Of a stretch of 64,000 nucleotides of DNA, positions 17,036-24,737 are shown in pieces. This DNA comes from Nitrosopumilus cobalaminigenes. GTDB lineage: Archaea > Thermoproteota > Nitrososphaeria > Nitrososphaerales > Nitrosopumilaceae. The stretch's first letter is position 1. Every line of letters starts with the position of its first letter. Both the position numbers and the translations under genes were made by a program. Below the pieces are notes generated by a model. That model did not search any database, was not told the DNA's origin, and worked only from the letters and a program-made list of their open reading frames with translations. The stretch is taken from NCBI RefSeq assembly GCF_013407145.1, contig NZ_CP026993.1, positions 890,590 to 954,589 on the forward strand, written 5' to 3'.

Positions 17036-17716
17036 GTGGAATTTATTCAAAATGAAGAACCAGATGTTGAAAAACCAATTATCATTGCAGCAATGCAAGA
17101 CATGGGAAACGTAGGCAGTATTGTAGTTAATTTCATAAACGAATCACTAAGAACAAAAACATTCAGAACAGCTAAAACGCCATTTCCAACATATATTGTA
17201 GACAGGGGAGGATACATTGATCTTCCCGATGAGAAGTGGGAATACCGATACACAGATGATTTAATTATTTTTGGAGGAGGAAAAGGCCAACCTCAAAGTA
17301 ATAGTGAATTAAACGCATTGTGTCAAGATGTAATTGATGTTGCAAAAAAATATTCAGCAAAATTCATCTATACATTAGGAGGATTTCACACAAATAGAAT
17401 ATTTGAAAATACTCCAAAAGCATACATCACTACAACATCAAAGGAATTAACAAAACAAATGGAAGGGTTAGATGTTGAAACAACTCCTCAAAAATCAATT
17501 ATTACTGGATTCAACGGGTTGATTTTAGGATTTGCCAAAAAGAACAACATTCAAGGAATTGGAATGTATGGGGAACTAAATGAGCCAGAAATCCCACAAT
17601 ATAGATCTGCAATCAGCATAATCAAAACACTGGAAAAGTTGACTTATAGGAAATTAGGCGATACAAGTCAATTAGAAATTATGGCTCAAGAAATAGAAAG
17701 AAAATTTAAAAATTAA
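17036..17716 (+). CDS. PAC2-family (proteasome assembly chaperone-like) protein
   Basis: 226 residues with PAC2-family features: IIAAMQDMGNVGSIVVNFIN near the N-terminus, DDLIIFGGGKGQPQS, FIYTLGGFHTNR and ITGFNGLILGFAKKNNIQGI. PAC2 proteins include archaeal PbaA/PbaB-type relatives of eukaryotic proteasome assembly chaperones. A proteasome beta subunit occurs at 39463, but the two are far apart. GTG start chosen on frame. Function in assembly is inference. Confidence 0.82.
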   Translation: MEFIQNEEPDVEKPIIIAAMQDMGNVGSIVVNFINESLRTKTFRTAKTPFPTYIVDRGGYIDLPDEKWEYRYTDDLIIFGGGKGQPQSNSELNALCQDVIDVAKKYSAKFIYTLGGFHTNRIFENTPKAYITTTSKELTKQMEGLDVETTPQKSIITGFNGLILGFAKKNNIQGIGMYGELNEPEIPQYRSAISIIKTLEKLTYRKLGDTSQLEIMAQEIERKFKN

Positions 17717-17718
17717 TT

Positions 17719-17853
17719 TTAATGGGTTTTCCCAACTTCATGAGCTTCAGTATTTTCATCATGGCAATCACAGCTGCAAAGATGAGTTTTATGATTGTTC
17801 ATACAATCAATGCATTCAAAATGCTTTCTTGTTTCACAAGCTGCACAAATCAT
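17719..17853 (-). CDS. Cys/His-rich zinc microprotein (44 aa)
   Basis: MICAACETRKHFECIDCMNN followed by HKTHLCSCDCHDENTEAHEV. Seven Cys and six His residues in 44 give enough ligands for two zinc ions; the pattern CxxC-x9-CxxC resembles a small cross-brace (B-box-like) finger. It lies between a PAC2 gene and an unknown gene. Role unknown. Confidence 0.6.
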   Translation of the reverse strand: MICAACETRKHFECIDCMNNHKTHLCSCDCHDENTEAHEVGKTH

Positions 17854-17904
17854 TCTACAACTCCTAAACAATAGGAGAATTTGAGCTTTTTCTCTGAGAC
17901 ATAC

Positions 17905-18564
17905 CTAATATTCAACTTCACTTCTCTCAAGAAGACTACCAGTCAAATCAACATATCCTTGTGGATCAAGTTCCTTAGCAAAACCTTTGTCAATATTTAT
18001 CAAAAATATAGAATGAAGATGGGCATTTAGAATATCATCAAATTCTACTGGAGGATTTTTGTAATAACGATCACATAGATCCTTTATTTTTTGCACATCC
18101 TCTTTTTTTCGAGCATTGGGAGGAAGTAAGAAAATTTTTGAAATGGGCAAAATACCAACTGCAGGAGTTGCCAAAGAAAACTTTGAGCAATGCTGACTGT
18201 ATCTTGCAATCTTGCTCATTATTCTTGCAGAAAAATAATCTATTGTGTCCATTGCATGTTCTGGAGGAGTAAAGCCAGTTTCAATTTCAATGATGGTGTT
18301 TCCTCCGCCTTTTTTTGCAAAAATATCACAAACCAGAATGTCAGATACATCTTTTTCAACCTCAACAGCATAACCTCTAGAAATCAAAGTACTAGCACAA
18401 ATCAATTCCAAAATAGAATGGTTGATTTTTACCAAGTTTTTTTTGTACATTCCAATCAATTGCGCTTTAACATAATTCAGTTTAGAAACATCATTTTCTT
18501 TGAGATGTTTTGAGAGTTTCCCACTCATCACATCTACATCATCTTGGAATTTTTTCAAATCCAT
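17905..18564 (-). CDS. Hypothetical protein with a possible PD-(D/E)XK nuclease-like core
   Basis: 219 residues. The segment from about 46 to 100 (SILELICASTLISRGYAVEV, DVSDILVCDIFAKKGGGNTI, IEIETGFTP) has the helix-strand-Asp-strand-EIE order of PD-(D/E)XK folds, with Glu in the first helix, an Asp and the EIE triad. The usual lysine is not in place, so activity is uncertain. The C-terminal half is helical with no recognised domain. There is no restriction-modification partner nearby. Confidence 0.5.
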   Translation of the reverse strand: MDLKKFQDDVDVMSGKLSKHLKENDVSKLNYVKAQLIGMYKKNLVKINHSILELICASTLISRGYAVEVEKDVSDILVCDIFAKKGGGNTIIEIETGFTPPEHAMDTIDYFSARIMSKIARYSQHCSKFSLATPAVGILPISKIFLLPPNARKKEDVQKIKDLCDRYYKNPPVEFDDILNAHLHSIFLINIDKGFAKELDPQGYVDLTGSLLERSEVEY

Positions 18565-18725
18565 AATTTAAGATAGGATGATTTTTGGGGTTTAAGAAGT
18601 AGTAGGGATTGTAAATTTGACCAAGCCCAAAGGTACGAAAGAAAGTAAATTACTCAATAAAAATTGAAAAATAGCGAATTTTTATTCATACTTTGTCTTA
18701 ACTGCATAAATCAAAATCATGCCAT

Positions 18726-19646
18726 GTGTATAACAAGCCTGTAATTATTGGATTATTTTCATTTTTGATGATATTTTCATTTGCACCTAGTTCTCAGGCA
18801 GAACTATGGGAATTTGTGGTTGAATTAGACATGGAAAAAGGAGTAGTCTATTCAGGAGATACAGTGGTAGTTACAGGCAGAGTAGTAGACCACGCATATG
18901 ACCCAACTAGAGGAGTCGAAGTATTAATCAGAACAGGTGCAGATACCACCAAAGCATTTACAGATACAGATGGAACATTTAGAGGAGAATTTGTGGACTT
19001 TGAAAGAGTTCCAGGAACTTACACTGTCAATGTTATTGCATCATGGTATGGAATGACAGGATTGGCAAGTACAGAATTTCAAGTGAAAGGAGATAGTACC
19101 CCAGTATCACTATTACAACAGCAATTATCAACTGAGCAAGCAAGAAAATATCTCAGTTCAAATGAAAGTGACTTTGAAAAAGACCCCATAGGTCAAACAT
19201 TATTCAAGTATTATCATGATTTACATGATCAATTAATTGCAGAGAAAAAAGAAGCTGCAAAGCCAATTGCTGAACAAGTTCTATTAGAGCAACAAAGAAG
19301 AATTGCAGAAAATCTCAAAAATCAAGCAATTGAGGAATACAAGCCAGGATATGGTACCTACGGAGGATACCAGTATGAGGATTACATTAGAGGATTGAAT
19401 CCAGAAATCAGAGATTTGATAATTGAACAATTAGATTTTACAAGAAGCAACTTTGAGGAAGCTCAAAAAATTAAAAATGAAATTCTTGAAAACGGAGGCA
19501 CAGCAGAAGAGGCAAGACAAGCATATCTTGATAGAATTTCAATTCCAAAAGAAACTTTGGAAAAATTCAATGATGAATATCTAAATGAAGAAACAGAAGA
19601 TGAAACAGTAGATGAGGTTGAAGATACAACTTCAGAAGAAGAGTAG
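18726..19646 (+). CDS. Exported protein with Ig-like domain and acidic helical tail
   Basis: 306 residues. GTG start gives MYNKPVIIGLFSFLMIFSFA, a signal peptide cut after SSQA. Residues about 30-130 look like a carboxypeptidase-regulatory or Big-type beta-sandwich (YSGDTVVVTGRVVDHAYDPT, TFRGEFVDFERVPGTYTVNV). The rest is a helical, charged region ending in a very acidic tail of Glu/Asp. Likely a cell-surface protein; partner unknown. Confidence 0.68.
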   Translation: MYNKPVIIGLFSFLMIFSFAPSSQAELWEFVVELDMEKGVVYSGDTVVVTGRVVDHAYDPTRGVEVLIRTGADTTKAFTDTDGTFRGEFVDFERVPGTYTVNVIASWYGMTGLASTEFQVKGDSTPVSLLQQQLSTEQARKYLSSNESDFEKDPIGQTLFKYYHDLHDQLIAEKKEAAKPIAEQVLLEQQRRIAENLKNQAIEEYKPGYGTYGGYQYEDYIRGLNPEIRDLIIEQLDFTRSNFEEAQKIKNEILENGGTAEEARQAYLDRISIPKETLEKFNDEYLNEETEDETVDEVEDTTSEEE

Positions 19647-19693
19647 ATAATTTCTACGCGGGCCTTATATTCAAAATTCCCATATTACAATTG

Positions 19694-19861
19694 ATGAAAA
19701 TAGATATCCCATTACCATGTCCCTCATGTGGAGGAAAAATGTATTCTGTCTCTTACGAGTCATCATTCTCAATCCTCAAAAAAAGAAGCTGGCAAGCATG
19801 TAAAGAATGCAGTTTTGAGAGGAATTCTGAAGAATTCAAAAAAACCATCTGCTGTGCATAG
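19694..19861 (+). CDS. Small zinc-ribbon protein (55 aa)
   Basis: MKIDIPLPCPSCGGKMYSVS, then KKRSWQACKECSFERNSEEF and a tail with CC. The two CxxC pairs (CPSC and CKEC) about 25 residues apart make a zinc ribbon; extra Cys-Cys at the end. Short gap before the ArsC/Spx-like gene on the same strand. Confidence 0.65.
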   Translation: MKIDIPLPCPSCGGKMYSVSYESSFSILKKRSWQACKECSFERNSEEFKKTICCA

Positions 19862-19916
19862 CAGCATTTTTCATTTTTCTAAAGGATTTTAATCCAACCT
19901 AATCAAACTAAATGGA

Positions 19917-20252
19917 ATGAAAGTTTATCACAAATCTGCCTGCATTACGTGTAAAAAAGCCATATCAGAAGTGGAACGAATGAATGCAGATATTGAAAAA
20001 AGAGATTTTTTCAAAGACCCATTCTCTGAGAGTGAATTGAAAAAAATTATCAAAATGTCAGGTAAAAAACCCATAGAACTAATACGAAAAAGAGACAAAA
20101 TGTACAAAGAACTTGATTTGGAAAATAAAAAGAAAACAGATTCTCAGATGATCAAACTAATGGTAAAACACCCAGGACTCATCTTACGACCCATCATCAT
20201 AGTAAAAAACAAAGCATTTGTTGGAAAAGTAGATACTAAAAATCTAAAATAA
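19917..20252 (+). CDS. ArsC/Spx-family thioredoxin-fold protein
   Basis: 111 residues, the usual ArsC/Spx length. The CxxC at about residues 9-12 (KSACITCKKAISEVE) is the reactive site. It is followed by RDFFKDPFSESELKKIIKMS and ends with LMVKHPGLILRPIIIVKNKA, the conserved cis-Pro and RP region. It could be an arsenate reductase or a redox-regulated protein; the CxxC pair resembles Spx and the ArsC-like YffB group. It is convergent with the SWIM gene, only 3 bp away. Confidence 0.8.
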   Translation: MKVYHKSACITCKKAISEVERMNADIEKRDFFKDPFSESELKKIIKMSGKKPIELIRKRDKMYKELDLENKKKTDSQMIKLMVKHPGLILRPIIIVKNKAFVGKVDTKNLK

Positions 20253-20255
20253 TTA

Positions 20256-20498
20256 CTAAGAGTTTTCTTGTTTGAATATTCTAATTGCTTCTAAATGAGA
20301 GCAGTTTGCCTTTAGTCCTTTACCATGATGGAATTTATAGAAATTTTTGAATCCAGGACATTCACATGTATCAAATGTTACAAAGTAGGATTTCTCAGGA
20401 TCTGATGATGATTTTATTTGAAACAAATCATCTTCAATTTTTACAACACCACCGCTTTCAACTAGTTTTTTGGCCTTTCGAATTGTGTTTGCACTCAT
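20256..20498 (-). CDS. SWIM zinc-finger protein (80 aa)
   Basis: Carries the SWIM pattern CxC-xn-CxH: FDTCECPGFKNFYKFHHGKG then LKANCSHLEAIRIFKQ. SWIM domains occur with SNF2 helicases and transposases and are thought to bind DNA or proteins. The protein is short, with only a helix and a hairpin in front of the finger (IRKAKKLVESGGVVKIEDDL). Its promoter region faces the candidate ncRNA at 20585. Confidence 0.8.
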   Translation of the reverse strand: MSANTIRKAKKLVESGGVVKIEDDLFQIKSSSDPEKSYFVTFDTCECPGFKNFYKFHHGKGLKANCSHLEAIRIFKQENS

Positions 20499-20555
20499 AG
20501 AAAATTAAGAAAAAATCAATGTTTTATCTGTTATTTTTCACATGTTCATAAAATC

Positions 20556-20563
20556 TTTAAATG
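20556..20563 (+). promoter_or_regulatory. TATA-like box for the candidate ncRNA
   Basis: TTTAAATG is centred about 26 nt before the first base of the 20585-20642 stem. That is the spacing expected for archaeal transcription starting at the base of the hairpin. No protein gene follows on this strand. Confidence 0.45.
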
Positions 20564-20584
20564 ATATGATCGCGTATATACTAC

Positions 20585-20642
20585 AGACGAGAGACTTGCT
20601 TTTCTGCCTTAGTGAAGCCTAGAATTCGTTTCACTCTCGTCT
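20585..20642 (+). ncRNA. Candidate small structured RNA (about 58 nt)
   Basis: Perfect 9-bp outer stem AGACGAGAG (20585-20593) and CTCTCGTCT (20634-20642). Inside, AGTGAA and TTCACT can form a second helix next to the first, sharing two bases of the outer arm, with a small loop CCTAGAATTC. A TATA-like box lies upstream with correct spacing and T-rich sequence follows. There is no reading frame. It sits between the SWIM gene (divergent) and the end of the CxxC gene (convergent), so it cannot be a leader of either. Family unknown. Confidence 0.5.
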
Positions 20643-20715
20643 AATTAGATATTTGGCAAGATTGAAATTTTTAATTTAAAATAAAGGAGTTTTGAAATTT
20701 ACTCAAAACGATTTT

Positions 20716-21057
20716 CTAATTTCTGTGATTTTGGAAGCACTCTCTGCAATAAACAGGTCTGTCTTCTTTTGGTTTGAATGGCACTTGGGTATCAGTTCCA
20801 CAGTCACCACATTTTGCGTCATGCATTTCACGTGGTCTGTCATCTCTTCTACCAAATCTAGAGCCTCTGTCGCCACCAAATCCGCCAGATCTTCCACCAA
20901 ATCTACCGCCACCTTGTCTTGGGGCTGGTTTGTGATTTTGGAAGCACTCTCTGCAATAAACAGGTCTGTCTTCTTTTGGTTTGAATGGTACTTGACATTC
21001 ATTTCCACAGTCACCGCATGTTGCGGTATGCATTTCTCTTTCTCTATCAAAGGACAT
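20716..21057 (-). CDS. Duplicated CxxC zinc-binding protein with Gly/Arg linker
   Basis: 113 residues starting MSFDREREMHTATCGDCGNE. Two near-identical zinc domains, each with CGDCG...VPFKPKEDRPVYCRECFQNH, flank a Gly/Arg-rich linker (RFGGRSGGFGGDRGSRFG). RGG linkers and CxxC-x17-CxxC zinc domains suggest RNA binding, as in the CxxC-x17-CxxC protein family. The start is set at the Met before the first domain; upstream residues of the longer frame do not look coding. The two domains are encoded by a 58-bp perfect DNA repeat. Confidence 0.8.
   Translation of the reverse strand: MSFDREREMHTATCGDCGNECQVPFKPKEDRPVYCRECFQNHKPAPRQGGGRFGGRSGGFGGDRGSRFGRRDDRPREMHDAKCGDCGTDTQVPFKPKEDRPVYCRECFQNHRN
20724..20988. 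repeat. 58-bp perfect direct repeat inside the CxxC gene
   Basis: 20724-20781 and 20931-20988 are identical over 58 nt, and nearly so for several bases beyond. They encode the two copies of the KPKEDRPVYCRECFQNH region. Such identity at DNA level, not just protein, implies recent duplication or gene conversion. Confidence 0.85.
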
Positions 21058-21152
21058 GTGTTTTCTAAATCTCAGTATTATCGTACAGTAATAAACTGTA
21101 GGAAAAAACATGTATTGTTATAAACTAATTCTCTTCCTTGAGATTATTGAGC

Positions 21153-22202
21153 ATGAAAAAATATGTTGCCACAAGGGTGGCAACAATGTTTGGAGTTTTG
21201 ATGATTACATTGCTAATTACAATTTCACTAGTCGGCTCCAATATGGATACCATACTAAAACAGGGTATTGTGTTTCAAGTAAGATCTGAGATTACAGAAA
21301 ACCCAGCAATTGCTGAGAGCTTTTCATCAGTAGAAGAGTTTGACGTATTCATTCAGAGTCAAATTGACCAAAGAATTCAGACGCTGGGGCTTGATGAGCC
21401 GTGGTATTCCCCTCAACGAATTGGAATAACAATGTACAAAATTATGCTGTTAGACTTTGGACATGCAACATTTTTGACTAGTGATGAAGGATCGTCTGAT
21501 GTCAAAGACATACTATTTGAGAAACTACCTAGAACCGTTTTACTATTTACAACTGCGACAATCATTATATCAATTATAGGGATTTTCCTAGGGGCATTTT
21601 CAAGTAGTAAAGTTGGTTCAGGGATTGATAGAATAACATCTAGTTTTGCAATAATTAGTTCTAGTTTTCCAGTATGGTGGATAGGAATGCTAATGATTTT
21701 CCTATTTGCATTCACATGGCAAATATTTCCTGCAAGAGCAACACCAGATATCCCGTCATCAGATCCTGCATATATTGGATCTCTACTATACCACATGGCA
21801 TTACCATTAATCACAATTGTAATGATTGGTTTTGGTTCATGGGCATATCTAGTAAGAAATTTCATGGTCGGAATAATGCAAGAAGATTTCATAATGGCAA
21901 AGAAAACAATTGGAATCAAACAAAAAAGAATCATCTATACACATGCATTAAAAAATGCAGCACCCCCAATTGTTACAATTCTAGCACTTAGTTTATCAGG
22001 TTCACTAGGAGGAGCAATAATCACAGAAGCTGTTTTTGATTGGCCTGGAATGGGAAGGCTTTACTTTGAGGCAATCACTGTGATGGATTTGCCAGTAATT
22101 ATTGGAGCAACATACCTGCTTACAGTATTTTTCCTAATTAGCATATTCATTGCAGATTTGCTATACGGATACTTTGATCCTAGAGTGAGGACAGGTCAAT
22201 GA
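21153..22202 (+). CDS. ABC transporter permease, DppB/OppB type
   Basis: About 350 residues; the ATG at 21153 gives MKKYVATRVATMFGVLMITL, a typical DppB start; a TTG at 21138 is the alternative. About six membrane helices are visible, plus the cytoplasmic EAA-like loop KKTIGIKQKRIIYTHALKNA that docks on the ATPase. DppB/DppC pairs import di- and oligopeptides or related solutes, or nickel. It overlaps the DppC gene by 4 bp (ATGA), so both are translated together. No substrate-binding protein or ATPase is in the window. Confidence 0.9.
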   Translation: MKKYVATRVATMFGVLMITLLITISLVGSNMDTILKQGIVFQVRSEITENPAIAESFSSVEEFDVFIQSQIDQRIQTLGLDEPWYSPQRIGITMYKIMLLDFGHATFLTSDEGSSDVKDILFEKLPRTVLLFTTATIIISIIGIFLGAFSSSKVGSGIDRITSSFAIISSSFPVWWIGMLMIFLFAFTWQIFPARATPDIPSSDPAYIGSLLYHMALPLITIVMIGFGSWAYLVRNFMVGIMQEDFIMAKKTIGIKQKRIIYTHALKNAAPPIVTILALSLSGSLGGAIITEAVFDWPGMGRLYFEAITVMDLPVIIGATYLLTVFFLISIFIADLLYGYFDPRVRTGQ

Positions 22203-23566
22203 CTAGTATTACTCCTCAAGAAATCAAACAAGAATTTCTCAAAAGCAAGATGGGAATTGCAGGAATTACAATTCTCGGAATTCTTGTTGCAACTTCAATT
22301 ATCGCAATGGTCGCAATTCCAGTTGAAACATTTCAAGAGTGGAATAATCCAGGGAATTGGATTTCAAACCCCAAAGTAGCAATTCCAATTTGGGTAAATA
22401 TTTTCATGACTGATAAAATCCCAGAGCACAAAATTCTAGAAGACCCATTAATTCAAAATATCTCTGAAGGCGAAGTGAATCTAACATCACACCAATTTGG
22501 AGTGAATTTTGATTATGACGAGTTTCCAAATGACTTTATCTATGAATTCTCATCAGAATATTCTGGTTCGCCACTATTACAAATGACAGTGATAAGACCA
22601 GATGGAATCAAACTAGATTTGCTAACAACATCTTTACCATATTCTGATGGAAAGACAAAACATAGTGAAAGGATTTTTTCAACTGATGACGCAATAAAGA
22701 AAAATTTGTCATTGCAATCAGATACTTTTGAATTTGCATTTGAAAGGATTTCTGCAGAAGATGTTGTATTTTCAAAAATTCAATCAAATGAGCCACTAAA
22801 GGGAAATTATATTTTCTCAATTGATTTGTACGGAATTAATTCAGAAAACCAAATTCAAGAATCAAATCTGATCATCGGAGGCAAAGCGTTTGGAATAATG
22901 GGTACTGATGAATTACGAAGAGATTTGGCAATTGGATTACTTTGGGGGACACCTCTAGCACTATTCATTGGATTAGTCGTGTCAATTGCATCAGTAATCA
23001 TGGGATTGCTATACGGAGTGTATGCAGGATACAAGGGCAAAAAGACAGATGAAACAATGATGAGATTAAATGATGTCATCTATGCCTTGCCAGCCTTGCC
23101 ATTTCTCATCATACTATCAGTTACAATCAGCAATAGCATCTTTGTGATGGTAGGGTTTTTGATGATTTTTGGATGGGTAGGCATTGCAAAAGTCTCAAGA
23201 AGCATGTCGCTTCAAATCAAAACTCGAGGCTATGTAGATGCTGCAACCATGATGGGTCAGAAAGATTCCAAGATCATTCTCAAGCACATTGTCCCTCAAT
23301 TGTTACCATATGCATTTGCAAGTATTGCAATTTCAGTCCCAGCTGCAATTACCACAGAAGCTGGTCTTAGTTTTCTAGGATTGGGAGACCCCTCTTTTCC
23401 AACATGGGGGCAAATTTTGCATGATGCAAATACATTCGGAGCTGCTGCCAGAGGAATGTGGTGGTGGATTATGCCACCAGGAGTAATGATTGCAATCACA
23501 GGATTGGCTTTTGTGTTTATTGGAAACGCACTTGATGCAATAGTTAATCCAAAGTTAAAGAGATAG
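22199..23566 (+). CDS. ABC transporter permease, DppC/OppC type, with large extracellular insert
   Basis: 455 residues, much longer than the usual 300. After the first membrane helix (GIAGITILGILVATSIIAMV) there is an insert of roughly 190 residues (about 45-235) without membrane segments, presumably outside the cell. The rest is a normal DppC core: LLWGTPLALFIGLVVSIASV, the EAA-like loop AATMMGQKDSKIILKHIVPQ and AGLSFLGLGDPSFPTWGQIL. The insert may serve as a built-in solute-binding or docking domain. Partner of the preceding DppB gene. Confidence 0.88.
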   Translation: MTSITPQEIKQEFLKSKMGIAGITILGILVATSIIAMVAIPVETFQEWNNPGNWISNPKVAIPIWVNIFMTDKIPEHKILEDPLIQNISEGEVNLTSHQFGVNFDYDEFPNDFIYEFSSEYSGSPLLQMTVIRPDGIKLDLLTTSLPYSDGKTKHSERIFSTDDAIKKNLSLQSDTFEFAFERISAEDVVFSKIQSNEPLKGNYIFSIDLYGINSENQIQESNLIIGGKAFGIMGTDELRRDLAIGLLWGTPLALFIGLVVSIASVIMGLLYGVYAGYKGKKTDETMMRLNDVIYALPALPFLIILSVTISNSIFVMVGFLMIFGWVGIAKVSRSMSLQIKTRGYVDAATMMGQKDSKIILKHIVPQLLPYAFASIAISVPAAITTEAGLSFLGLGDPSFPTWGQILHDANTFGAAARGMWWWIMPPGVMIAITGLAFVFIGNALDAIVNPKLKR

Positions 23567-23878
23567 TCAGATAGAATAACTGCGGATAATATCTAAAGCA
23601 GCATCATTTAGTTTGATGGTGTATGTTAGAGAGTTTGGATCTTCTTTAGTTTCAGCCAAAGTTTCAGTGAATTTTACTTTTTCATCTTCAGTAGCACCTG
23701 CTTCATGGGCACATAGATTAAACGCCTTTAGATTCAGATTGTTCTTTAGTAAATGAGCAATGAATTTTTTATAATCCTCAGGGTTTGTCCAATCTGAATT
23801 TTTTTCAGAACATGTTGCAATCCACACATCAACAGAATTATGAAAAATTACCTTTTTACGAATCTCATCTAAGGACAT
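23567..23878 (-). CDS. Hypothetical protein (103 aa)
   Basis: Not recognised. Starts MSLDEIRKKVIFHNSVDVWI; one Cys (ATCSEKNSDWTNPEDYKKFI) and a second in FNLCAHEAG. Helical with a short hydrophobic middle. Its stop abuts the DppC stop (convergent). No metal motif complete. Confidence 0.55.
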   Translation of the reverse strand: MSLDEIRKKVIFHNSVDVWIATCSEKNSDWTNPEDYKKFIAHLLKNNLNLKAFNLCAHEAGATEDEKVKFTETLAETKEDPNSLTYTIKLNDAALDIIRSYSI

Positions 23879-23888
23879 TTTAATTCAG

Positions 23889-24230
23889 TTAAAAATCCGC
23901 TCTTTGCATTTTAGAGCCACATCTAGGACATGTGCCACCTTTGTGTTTGTTGTTACAAACTAGACATACGTATCGTACTCCACCGGAATTTCCTTGTGAA
24001 CCCATTCCAAAGAATCCACCTCCACCGGTTCCAGAATCGCTACCATAACTTCCCATTTTACTCATTGCACGTCTTCTCATAATCATAGGGAGTAAGATGA
24101 AAATTGCCATTACTGCACCAATACTGAAATACCATGGAACGCCAAGCATTCCAAGTCCAATTTGTAATCCAATACTAAACACCAAAGAGGCACCTAGGAA
24201 AATATAATATCGTTTAAGCTGAGGGTTCAA
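23889..24230 (-). CDS. Membrane protein with C-terminal zinc ribbon (113 aa)
   Basis: Two membrane helices in the first 50 residues (YYIFLGASLVFSIGLQIGLG and YFSIGAVMAIFILLPMIMRR), then a Gly/Ser-rich linker, then a zinc ribbon: YVCLVCNNKHKGGTCPRCGS. The cytoplasmic ribbon tethered to the membrane could bind nucleic acid or proteins. A TATA-like TTTATATCC on the minus strand near 24253 lies 25-30 bp before the start. Confidence 0.7.
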   Translation of the reverse strand: MNPQLKRYYIFLGASLVFSIGLQIGLGMLGVPWYFSIGAVMAIFILLPMIMRRRAMSKMGSYGSDSGTGGGGFFGMGSQGNSGGVRYVCLVCNNKHKGGTCPRCGSKMQRADF

Positions 24231-24307
24231 TTCAATAAAAGTATCTTTAAAACGGATATAAAGTTTCTTCAGTTTTATTCAGTCTGGACAGCATGGATTT
24301 TAGATAA

Positions 24308-24706
24308 TTACTCTATCAAAAGTGGAATGGAACTTCCATTACTATCCCATGCGAAAATAGAATTATCATCATATGGAGATTTTACAATCATCGAAACAAG
24401 ACCAAAGAAATTATGTAAATCAGTAACAGAAGGTTCAGCAGATCCGCTAGGATGAGAATGAACAATTCCAACATAGCTCATATCAAAAGGCAAGAATGAA
24501 TGTGGAAATCCTGCAAAAGTTGGACCAGTTTCACTAAAGGGAGGAATTACGAGTCCATCTATTTTGATTTCTCCATTTTTTGATTTTCCTTTCAAAATCA
24601 ATATTCCTTCATTAGGATGTTTCATTTGACAAAAAGACAATATGCTATCCAACACATCTTTTTTCAACAAAACTTTACGTTCAAATTTTTTCTTTTTGAA
24701 TAACAC
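24308..24706 (-). CDS. JAMM/MPN-family metalloprotease-like protein
   Basis: 132 residues. It shows the JAMM motif: HSHPSGSAEPSVTD, that is HxHP-x6-PS-x2-D (His about 83 and 85, Ser 93, Asp 96), with an upstream Glu (NEGILILKGK, about 33). Such enzymes cleave isopeptide bonds of ubiquitin-like modifiers or free sulfur carrier proteins. All key residues are present, so it could be active. No ubiquitin-like gene lies in the window. It sits 30 bp downstream of the large coiled-coil gene. Confidence 0.85.
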   Translation of the reverse strand: MLFKKKKFERKVLLKKDVLDSILSFCQMKHPNEGILILKGKSKNGEIKIDGLVIPPFSETGPTFAGFPHSFLPFDMSYVGIVHSHPSGSAEPSVTDLHNFFGLVSMIVKSPYDDNSIFAWDSNGSSIPLLIE

Positions 24707-24737
24707 AGCAAGTCTCTAGCTTTGAACTAATTTAATT

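Noticed and set aside
20703-21123. Insertion-sequence-like direct repeat
   Set aside because: The 58-bp repeat lies inside one reading frame and encodes duplicated zinc domains; there is no transposase or terminal inverted repeat.
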